Below are positions 1-5,130 of a stretch of DNA of 5,130 nt, in pieces. The notes under the pieces are model-generated. The model saw only the letters and a list, made by a program, of their open reading frames with translations. It was not told the DNA's origin and did no database searches. The position numbers and the translations under genes were made by a program. Origin of the DNA: Methylobacteriaceae bacterium (GTDB lineage: Bacteria > Pseudomonadota > Alphaproteobacteria > Rhizobiales > Beijerinckiaceae); assembly GCA_031272615.1 (NCBI GenBank), contig JAISTL010000047.1, positions 1 to 5,130 on the forward strand. Direction: 5' to 3'. Numbering within the stretch: position 1 is the stretch's first letter; every line of letters begins with the position of its first letter.

Positions 1-843
1 GCAGCTTTGTACCTTGCTCTTCAGCCTTTCCCGGCGCGTGCGCTCCGCCTCGCACATTGTTTCGACCGCGCCGCCGCCGTCCCGCTCCAGCTCTTCGCGA
101 AAACGCCCCTCCATCCCGCTTTTGAAACGGGCCTGTTCCTCCCGCATCTCCTTGAGACGCCGGCCGAGCTCAACGGGCAGCGTATGCAGCATCTCATAGT
201 TGCGCCGCGCCCGCTCATAGCGGATGAGCCGCGCCACCAAGCCGTCACCCCAGCGGGAGAACCAGCCGCCCGGATACTGCGGCGTTCCGTAGTGCCGCCG
301 GTTGAGATACATGAACAGCGCGTCGGCCTGATAACGCCGTGACAGCTCATCCCGGTTGCGCTCGCTCTCCGCCAAGTGTGCCGCCGCCGACATGACTTTC
401 CCCGACAGTTCTTCCTCTTTGGCGAACAGCGCCCGCCATTCGGCGAGAGCGGACAGGCGCCGCCGCGTCGCTTCCCGACGGGTGGCCGATTCACGTTCAA
501 GCGACGCCAGGCGCTCCGCCGACTCCTTCTGCTCGGCCAACGCCCGGCGCAGCTGGTCCTCCGCTTGCACCAGATTCGCCTGAAGCGCGGACGCCGCCTT
601 CCGGTATTCCCCGTAGATGGCGATAGCCTTGCGTTCCGCCTCGCTCATGCGCGCGTCGGCGGGCGCCGTCAGCAGTGCTTTCAACCGGCGCTGGGCCAAC
701 TGCAGAAACTGCTGATCCTGACGGCGGGTCAACGCCTCATAGTCCCGACGCGCCTGCTCCACCCCCTCAGCCGCGGCGGTTTCCTCAGTGCCGACCCGTT
801 TCAGCGCCGCCACAATCCGCGCCATGATTTCCGCCGCACGCAT
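1..843 (-). CDS. Partial gene: paralogue of the large coiled-coil protein, C-terminus beyond the left edge
   Basis: I translated this frame directly: it stays open for 281 codons from ATG 843 to the window edge, so the C-terminal part is missing. The start is supported by an in-frame TGA at 852-850, a GAGG 4 bases upstream, and alignment with the start of the paralogue; ATG 825 is the only nearby alternative. The N-terminal two thirds is Ala/Arg/Glu-rich coiled coil. The diagnostic block is LFMYLNRRHYGT (176-187), SRWGD (196-200), VAR (203-205), YERAR (209-213) and REELERDG (249-256). Over residues 176-256 it matches residues 178-258 of the 481-residue protein without gaps at 36 of 81 positions, and the same 2-residue offset holds from residue 28 (VEQARR) and at W136. 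The product is probably cytoplasmic. Whether it also ends in a Gly-rich tail cannot be seen. It is likely a duplicated, diverged partner subunit. Confidence 0.9.
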   Translation of the reverse strand, partial: MRAAEIMARIVAALKRVGTEETAAAEGVEQARRDYEALTRRQDQQFLQLAQRRLKALLTAPADARMSEAERKAIAIYGEYRKAASALQANLVQAEDQLRRALAEQKESAERLASLERESATRREATRRRLSALAEWRALFAKEEELSGKVMSAAAHLAESERNRDELSRRYQADALFMYLNRRHYGTPQYPGGWFSRWGDGLVARLIRYERARRNYEMLHTLPVELGRRLKEMREEQARFKSGMEGRFREELERDGGGAVETMCEAERTRRERLKSKVQSC

Positions 844-886
844 CAGACCTCACTGTCTCTTTCCCGCCGTCGACTTTAGAACGTTT
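844..886 (-). other. 43-base intergenic gap holding the ribosome binding site of the left-edge gene
   Basis: The gap is locally AT-richer next to the stop at 887 and contains no inverted repeat or T-run terminator. TGAGGT on the minus strand (852-847), with GAGG 4 bases before the ATG at 843, serves as the likely ribosome binding site. The same TGA is an in-frame stop upstream of the ATG, which fixes the start region of that gene. I see no convincing promoter. Confidence 0.6.
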
Positions 887-1357
887 TTACGCAAAAGCCG
901 ATACCGGATTTGCGACAAACAAATGAACCCCGGGCGAATTCCAACCCGAAAGCCGTTCAAGTCGAATGGACCTCACTCTGGAACCCGCCTCCGGCCGCTT
1001 CGCCACCGCCTCACGCAAGGCCGCCATTTCGCCGCGGACGGTTTCCACCTGCTCAAGCGCCGAAACGTACTCGTCGGCTACCGCACGAAGTTTGGCCCGC
1101 GCCTCTTCGCGCTGTGTCCGCAGCTTCTCCGGGGATGTCTCAAGCGCCGCCGGCTGCGCTCTGCGGGCCATGCCATCCCGCAGACAGGCTTTTTCATCCC
1201 AAATCGGGCCCCAAATCCGGTCGGAAGGAACCCTCGTTTTCTCGTGGAACTCCATGGACCTTTGGGTTTTTGCCTGCCATTCAGGGGACGTGATCACCTC
1301 CAGGTAAAACGGCGCCAGGGCCGCGGCGATTTCCTTGTCATAAACACCCCGTTTCAC
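887..1357 (-). CDS. Small coiled-coil protein, unrecognised; possibly a truncated relative of the large coiled-coil family
   Basis: This 156-residue ORF starts with GTG; no ATG in this frame lies between the previous stop and the GTG. GGAG stands 10 bases upstream. Residues 1-66 look like a folded segment rich in Trp and charges (SPEWQ at 24-28, RIWGPIWDEKA at 47-57) that I do not recognise. Residues 77-121 are a likely coiled coil. Residues 86-124 align without gaps to residues 96-134 of the 481-residue protein with 16 identities in 39, including the block LEQVE (101-105) and LRE (114-116). The last 32 residues (from about 985 down to 887) have poor third-position G/C bias and odd composition, as if the reading frame had run into non-coding DNA. 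It may be a real small gene or a decayed, rearranged family copy. It keeps the same strand and order as its neighbours, and the next gene begins 43 bases further on. Confidence 0.6.
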   Translation of the reverse strand: MKRGVYDKEIAAALAPFYLEVITSPEWQAKTQRSMEFHEKTRVPSDRIWGPIWDEKACLRDGMARRAQPAALETSPEKLRTQREEARAKLRAVADEYVSALEQVETVRGEMAALREAVAKRPEAGSRVRSIRLERLSGWNSPGVHLFVANPVSAFA

Positions 1358-1432
1358 CGCGTCAGCGCTCCATTCCGTTCGGTTCCCGAATAGACGCCGG
1401 GCAACCGGGCTCCTTCGAACCCGCCGCCGAGG
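1358..1432 (-). other. 75-base gap without a gene; weak inverted repeat, no clear terminator
   Basis: This gap separates the Gly-tail gene from the small ORF. It contains a perfect 5-base stem with a 3-base loop at 1378-1390 (TTCGG / CCGAA) and a CCGG-GCAA-CCGG motif at 1397-1408. Neither is followed by a T-run on the minus strand, so read-through into the next genes is likely. GGAG at 1371-1368, 10 bases before the GTG at 1357, is a weak ribosome binding site. Confidence 0.45.
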
Positions 1433-2878
1433 TCAGAAGCCGCCGCCGGTGCGGAACCCCCCGCCGCCGAAGCCGCCGCCGCCACTGAAGCCGCCGCCGC
1501 CGAAGCCACCACCGCCGCCGAGACCGCCGCCCCAGCCGCCGCCACCGCCACCGAGACCGCCGCCCCAGGAGCCGCCGCCCCAATCGTCATTGCGACGGCG
1601 CGTCCGGCGGTAGCCTTGCCGCATGGCGGATTCAAGGTCACGGGACGTGCGGGTGCCGGTGATGAGGCCGTCAAGAATGGCTTGAATGACCGCGGCGTTC
1701 AGGAAGGAACCGCCGGACCAATCATACTGATACATGGCGTCGCGCGCGGCGCGCAGTTGCGCTTCGCGGTTTCTGAGCGTCTGCAGGGAGGTCGTCTGAG
1801 CCGGCAGCCGCTTTTGCAAATCCATCAAACGCATGCGCAGCTTGCTGATCGTCTCGACGATACGCTCGTCTTCCGGCGTCGGCGATTTCATCGCCTCGTT
1901 GTACAGGGACCGCAGATCCTCCCGTTTCAGGGCCACGGCGAGATCGGAGGCCATCGCTTTGGGTCCTTGGGGATGGTCACCACTCATCAGTTGCTCAATC
2001 TGCGTATCGATGGCCTGCATCGCGTTTTCCTGGTCGTGGATGGCCTTCTGCAGAGCATCCCGCTGCCGGACCGCTTGCTCCAGGTTCTTTTCCAGCGGTA
2101 TGACGCCGTCCTTCTCCAGTTCCTGATGAAACCTGGTTTCCAGCATAATCTGATGGGCATCCAGCTCCTGGGTGAGATTGGCGAGATAATCACCGACCCG
2201 CTTGGGGATTTCATTGAGCCAGTAGAACCCCTGCCGCGCCTTGTCATACCCGATGGTACGCGCCACAAAGCTGTCCCCCCAGCGGGTGAAGCGCCCGGCT
2301 TGATAGTCTCTGGTGCCGTAGCCGCGGTTCCACAGATACATGAACAGGTCGTCGGCGAGATAAGACTTGGATTTGCTGTCCCAATCCCGGCGGCTGTCAT
2401 CCATTTTCTGTTCCGCTCCGCTCACCTGTTCCACCAGGCGGTCGTCATCGGCAAACAGTTGATGCCACTGCGGATCCGGCTCCAGCCGCGCCCGGGTCGA
2501 CTCTCTGAGCGACTTGATGTCCTTGCGCGCCGCCTCCACCTGTTCAAGAGATTTGGTGCGCTGTTCGGCGAGCTGCTTGAGCTTGGCCTCCGCCTCGGCG
2601 CGCTGTTTCTGCAGCCGGTCCGAAAGCGTTTCAAACGCCTCCATTTTGCGCTTGGTTTCCTGCTCCGCCACCAGCAGGGTGCTGACAATCGGTGTGGACT
2701 TGATGACATCCATGCGCACCTGGGCCAGACTCTTGAAGCTTTCCGCTTCCCGCGTCTGAAGATCGGTGAGTTCGCGGGTGGCACTTTCCACCGTTTGCTC
2801 CGCCCGTTTCCGGTTGGCGGAAGCCTCCGCCAACGCGCTGTTGATGAATGACGAAACGTCGCCTGCAAGCATCACCAT
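1433..2878 (-). CDS. Large coiled-coil protein with conserved central domain and Gly-rich tail; family not recognised
   Basis: The protein has 481 residues and no signal peptide or membrane segment. Residues 15-170 are long charged helices, probably coiled coil. The region 174-258 is the best-defined domain, with LFMYLWNRGYGT (178-189), RWGD (199-202), VAR (205-207), YDKAR (211-215) and FHQELEKDG (250-258). These residues are shared, without gaps, with the partial gene at the left edge. Further helices span 260-382. A short hydrophobic segment at 390-408 (FLNAAVIQAILDGL) is followed by a basic stretch, GYRRTRRR (422-429). The tail 433-481 is almost entirely Gly with regular Trp, Leu and Phe. 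No Walker A or other ATPase motif is present, so it is not an SMC-type enzyme. ATG 2878 is 4 bases past the upstream stop, with GGAG 10 bases before it; ATG 2872 is an alternative. The product probably works with the membrane protein encoded just upstream, but its function is unknown. Confidence 0.94.
   Translation of the reverse strand: MVMLAGDVSSFINSALAEASANRKRAEQTVESATRELTDLQTREAESFKSLAQVRMDVIKSTPIVSTLLVAEQETKRKMEAFETLSDRLQKQRAEAEAKLKQLAEQRTKSLEQVEAARKDIKSLRESTRARLEPDPQWHQLFADDDRLVEQVSGAEQKMDDSRRDWDSKSKSYLADDLFMYLWNRGYGTRDYQAGRFTRWGDSFVARTIGYDKARQGFYWLNEIPKRVGDYLANLTQELDAHQIMLETRFHQELEKDGVIPLEKNLEQAVRQRDALQKAIHDQENAMQAIDTQIEQLMSGDHPQGPKAMASDLAVALKREDLRSLYNEAMKSPTPEDERIVETISKLRMRLMDLQKRLPAQTTSLQTLRNREAQLRAARDAMYQYDWSGGSFLNAAVIQAILDGLITGTRTSRDLESAMRQGYRRTRRRNDDWGGGSWGGGLGGGGGGWGGGLGGGGGFGGGGFSGGGGFGGGGFRTGGGF
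1436..1582 (-). repeat. Low-complexity repeat encoding the Gly/Trp/Leu/Phe tail
   Basis: The stretch consists of GGC/GGT-rich codons interrupted by TGG, CTC and TTC/TTT, seen as ccgccgcc runs on the plus strand. The protein begins with two WGGGL-type units separated by five to six glycines and then switches to FGGGGF units. Such tracts are prone to slippage, so copy number may vary between relatives. Similar Gly-rich C-termini are known in TPM-domain (YgcG-type) proteins, but no TPM domain is visible here. Confidence 0.9.
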
Positions 2879-2882
2879 GATG

Positions 2883-3845
2883 TCACCACTCCGTTATGGC
2901 GCCGTTTTGAACGGGCATTGTGTACTCAGGCTTCAGATAGCCCAGGGGCTTGCGGCCGAGAACATTGTTCTGGACAATTCCGTCGTCGGTCTTGTCGCGC
3001 GCCACCTGGTTATAGGTGGACTGCGGCACGCGCTGCCCCCAGATGGTCACGGTTTTCGTCGAATTATCCTCTTCACTGACAATGGATTGCGGGATCACCC
3101 GGCCGCTGCGGTCCACCGCCTCGACAATGAGATAATAATTGTGCGCGCTGCTGTTGTTGATCGGCTCCCGGAACACCCCGGTGCGCTCGCCGGGGCGGCT
3201 GACGATCCGCAGTGTATAATCCTGCCCGAGAATACCGGCCACCGAGCGGATTTTGCCGATGGCGTCCCGCGCTCCGGCGACGTCTTCCCGTTGCAGCGCC
3301 GCGTTTCCGACTTCCTGCAGCGTTTCGATTTCCTGTGTGGCGTCGGCGGATTTGGCCAGCGCCAGCGCCTTTTGCGCCTGCTCGTTGAGTTGGCGCGGCA
3401 AAGTCTCCTGCAGTTCGACCCGCACCGTCTCGGCCTGCTGCGCCGTGGAATAGCTGTAATAGGCGTTTCCGCCCGCTCCAACACCGGTGATGCCGAAAAT
3501 CACCGCGAGTATCGAGCCGTATTTCGCCCGCTTGATCCATATGCGGGCCAGCCCGCGGGAAAACCAGGAGCCTTCCGGATGATAGGCGAACCGATCCTCG
3601 CGCAGGGATTTGATACCCTCGTCGAGGATCTGGTCGGTCACCACCAGCCCCTGGCTTTCATAAAGCTCACGCAGGCGCCTCTTCAGCGCCGCGTCGCGCT
3701 CGCCCTGTCCGAGCTCCCTCAGCACCAACGCATCTTCATGGCGCAGTGTGTCCACCGCGTCCATGGCCATAATGAGTTCGTCCATCTCCGGCTGGACCGG
3801 GGGATCGCCGGCTGCCTCGGCAGGACGAGGCGCTTCTTCCGTCAT
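2883..3845 (-). CDS. Single-pass inner-membrane protein with helical cytoplasmic N-domain and exported C-domain (DUF6384-like)
   Basis: This 320-residue protein is conserved in style but of unknown function. Residues 1-20 are a Pro/Glu/Ala-rich leader. Residues 21-90 form a helical domain with the signature MDELIMAMDAVDTLRH (21-36) and LREDRFAYHP (81-90). A basic patch (R97, R101, K105, R106, K108) precedes one membrane segment at about 109-130 that contains GVGAGG. By the positive-inside rule the N-terminus is cytoplasmic and the C-terminus outside. Residues 135-205 are a helical stalk, and 207-320 look like a beta-rich domain containing RIVSRPGERTGVF, NYYLIVEAVDRSG, DDGIVQNN and the terminal GAITEW. 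The layout matches what I recall of DUF6384, but I could not check this. The start overlaps the upstream stop (ATGA) and has TGGAG 8 bases before it. The next gene begins 4 bases after its stop, so genes 1-3 are probably co-translated and may form one complex anchored by this protein. Confidence 0.92.
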   Translation of the reverse strand: MTEEAPRPAEAAGDPPVQPEMDELIMAMDAVDTLRHEDALVLRELGQGERDAALKRRLRELYESQGLVVTDQILDEGIKSLREDRFAYHPEGSWFSRGLARIWIKRAKYGSILAVIFGITGVGAGGNAYYSYSTAQQAETVRVELQETLPRQLNEQAQKALALAKSADATQEIETLQEVGNAALQREDVAGARDAIGKIRSVAGILGQDYTLRIVSRPGERTGVFREPINNSSAHNYYLIVEAVDRSGRVIPQSIVSEEDNSTKTVTIWGQRVPQSTYNQVARDKTDDGIVQNNVLGRKPLGYLKPEYTMPVQNGAITEW

Positions 3846-5092
3846 TTCAGGGGCTCCAGAACATTACCTTCCTGTGCCAGGCGAATCATGCGTTTGCGGC
3901 CGTCTTCCACCGCGTCGCGGATTTCTTCGCTGTTCTTCGTCGCCAGCTTGCGCATTTCGTCGACGATCTCCACTGACCGCTCCTGGAACGACACCACGCT
4001 GTCCACAAGTTTTTTCACGGCATCGACGCGGATGGTCGGGCCGTAACCGGCCTTGAGGGCCTCCTCCTGAATCTTGCCGCCGATTTCGGCCAGCACTTCC
4101 AGAGACTTGTTGGCGCCTTCCTTCATGACGTTGAGGGTCTGAGTCGCCTCGTGCAGGCTGAAGAGACCCGTAAACGTCGCCTTCAGGGCGGTGAACACCA
4201 CCTCGTTGGTGGAGAAGAAGGTCACCGCCTGTTGATAGACGCGCTCCTTGGCGTTGGTGGATTGCAGCAGCCGCGCCATGATCACCTCGGAGGTGTTGTA
4301 GGCGATGGTCAGGTTGTCACGCAGGTCCTTGGCCACCTGGAAACGGGCGTCGGTGTCGCGGAACGCCCGCAACGCCTCGTCACGCACCAGTTCCAGCTTG
4401 GCGCGCTCACCGAGGTCCGTGTTTTCCCCGGCCGCTGCGACGGCATCGGCCGCCGACTGCAAAGCCGCCTTCGCCGTATTCAGCTGGTCCTCCACCTTCT
4501 TGTAGATTTCATGGGCAGCGATTTCACCGTGCTTCAGGGCGCCGCGGAAATCGTTGTACGCCTCGTAGATCAGGGTTTCGCGGTCGATGGCCTCCTTGGT
4601 GTCCTTGGAGACGGCGATGAAATTCTTGTTGATGACGTCGAACCGGTCCGCCACGTCGCCGCGGGAGATCTTCATCCACACGTTGGTGACGCGTTCGAAC
4701 AGGTCGATCTTGCTGTCATCCAGCTGGTCGACCATGCGTTTGGCGTCATCGCGGATGGAATCGAAGGCGCGGGCGATATCCTCATAGCGGGACCCGATGT
4801 TGATTTCGGCCACCTGCTCGCGCACCGCCTCGTTGAACACGCTCATCTGCTGCAGCGTGCGGGAGATGATCGCCACCTTGTCCGGCTCGACATCCGTCAG
4901 CTTTTTGAGAATGGCGATAATCGGCGCGTCATCGACCTTCACCGGCGTCAACCCGAGCTGGCGGATGGCCATCATGGCGCGGTCCAGATACTGCAGTGGC
5001 GTCTTGACGGCCACTTCCGACGGCGCCTTGACGGCCACCGCCGTCGGGGCCGGAGCCGCAACTTCGTGAGTGTTTTCGACGGTTTCGCTCAT
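3842..5092 (-). CDS. Soluble alpha-helical protein, possibly TelA-like (toxic anion resistance type)
   Basis: This 416-residue protein has no signal peptide or membrane segment, so it is expected in the cytoplasm. Residues 1-32 are an Ala/Pro/Val-rich leader with a doubled VAVKxP unit; the rest looks almost entirely helical and charged. The central part (about 101-215) contains the segments DDSKIDLFERV (125-135) and SKDTKEAIDRE (162-172). The C-terminal third (about 262-410) has the pattern of helices I associate with TelA-family proteins: a stretch around 290-335 and a final charged helix ending near residue 407. This is a distant resemblance judged by eye, and a generic coiled-coil protein is the alternative. 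The ATG at 5092 is preferred over the GTG at 5116 because AAGGAG sits 6 bases before it. The frame stays open to the right edge. Its stop overlaps the start of the next gene by ATGA, which points to translational coupling with the membrane protein downstream. Confidence 0.92.
   Translation of the reverse strand: MSETVENTHEVAAPAPTAVAVKAPSEVAVKTPLQYLDRAMMAIRQLGLTPVKVDDAPIIAILKKLTDVEPDKVAIISRTLQQMSVFNEAVREQVAEINIGSRYEDIARAFDSIRDDAKRMVDQLDDSKIDLFERVTNVWMKISRGDVADRFDVINKNFIAVSKDTKEAIDRETLIYEAYNDFRGALKHGEIAAHEIYKKVEDQLNTAKAALQSAADAVAAAGENTDLGERAKLELVRDEALRAFRDTDARFQVAKDLRDNLTIAYNTSEVIMARLLQSTNAKERVYQQAVTFFSTNEVVFTALKATFTGLFSLHEATQTLNVMKEGANKSLEVLAEIGGKIQEEALKAGYGPTIRVDAVKKLVDSVVSFQERSVEIVDEMRKLATKNSEEIRDAVEDGRKRMIRLAQEGNVLEPLK
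3854..3858 (-). promoter_or_regulatory. Ribosome binding site of the membrane-protein gene, inside the upstream gene
   Basis: TGGAG on the minus strand lies 8 bases before the ATG at 3845 and within the last codons of the upstream gene. With the ATGA stop/start overlap it supports this start and coupling of the two products. Confidence 0.65.
4998..5038 (-). repeat. Two-copy 24-base direct repeat inside the leader of the 416-residue gene
   Basis: A 17-base block at 4998-5014 recurs at 5022-5038 with one mismatch, a period of 24 bases (8 codons). It encodes VAVKAPSE followed by VAVKTPLQ, residues 19-33 of the protein. The frame-preserving period suggests slippage or duplication in a low-complexity linker. 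Confidence 0.75.
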
Positions 5093-5098
5093 TTCCTG

Positions 5099-5104
5099 CT
5101 CCTT
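5099..5104 (-). promoter_or_regulatory. Ribosome binding site of the 416-residue gene
   Basis: AAGGAG on the minus strand lies 6 bases before the ATG at 5092-5090. It decides the start in favour of this ATG over the in-frame GTG 24 bases upstream, which would place the site inside the coding region. Only 38 bases lie upstream of the ATG in the window, and no promoter can be recognised in them. Confidence 0.8.
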
Positions 5105-5130
5105 TGCAAATGCCACCGCTTGAGAAAACC

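Noticed and set aside
850..905. Promoter for the left-edge gene in the AT-richer stretch
   Set aside because: A TCTAAA element can be read as a weak -10 box, but nothing like a -35 box lies 16-18 bases upstream.
1378..1390. Hairpin as a rho-independent terminator after the Gly-tail gene
   Set aside because: The stem is only 5 base pairs and no T-run follows on the minus strand.
788..1393. Plus-strand frame of 201 codons opposite the small ORF
   Set aside because: Its composition is Arg/Pro/His-rich with no recognisable motif, and it extends antisense into the left-edge gene, whose minus-strand frame is supported by homology. The minus-strand small ORF is the better, though not certain, choice here.
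1354..1674. Ala-rich minus-strand frame of 106 codons
   Set aside because: It is an out-of-frame reading of the GGC repeat as GCG/GCC codons, overlapping the real Gly-rich tail.
1616..2851. Long open frame of 411 codons on the plus strand
   Set aside because: It is the antisense shadow of the 481-residue gene. Its product is rich in Arg, Leu, Pro and His without domain character, while the minus-strand frame has a ribosome binding site, operon spacing and a paralogue that conserves its protein sequence.
1433..2878. SMC/Rad50-like ATPase reading of the coiled-coil protein
   Set aside because: No Walker A, Walker B or signature motif is present at either end, and the termini are a plain helix and a Gly-rich tail.
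2766..4046. Long open frame of 426 codons on the plus strand
   Set aside because: It runs antisense across three minus-strand genes, including two gene junctions. High GC with G/C-rich third positions commonly leaves such frames open.

Overview
The window is GC-rich, compact bacterial DNA, and every supportable gene lies on the minus strand, so transcription runs from high to low coordinates. Tight gene packing, Shine-Dalgarno sites and strong G/C preference at third codon positions suggest a proteobacterium, but no gene here fixes the taxon. There is no RNA gene, mobile element or CRISPR array.

In transcription order there are five genes. (1) 5092-3842 encodes a 416-residue soluble helical protein that distantly resembles the TelA (toxic anion resistance) type. 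(2) 3845-2883 overlaps gene 1 by ATGA and encodes a 320-residue single-pass membrane protein with a helical cytoplasmic N-terminus and an extracytoplasmic C-terminal domain. It resembles what I recall of DUF6384. (3) 2878-1433 starts 4 bases after gene 2 and encodes a 481-residue coiled-coil protein ending in a 49-residue Gly/aromatic tail. (4) 1357-887 is a weaker 156-residue ORF with a short coiled coil that locally resembles gene 3. (5) 843 to the left edge is a gene that runs off the window (281 codons visible). It is a clear paralogue of gene 3, aligning collinearly from near the N-terminus and sharing a conserved LFMYL..R.YGT..Y..G.F.RWGD..VAR block.

The main interest is the combination: a TelA-like helical protein, a membrane anchor with an exported domain, and two diverged copies of a large coiled-coil family, one with a Gly-rich tail. 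The first three genes have the spacing of one co-translated unit; genes 4 and 5 follow after gaps of 75 and 43 bases with no visible terminator. I infer a membrane-associated assembly, possibly for envelope stress, but nothing in the sequence shows an enzymatic activity (no Walker motif or catalytic signature found). The shared domain of genes 3 and 5 is one I cannot assign to a named family.
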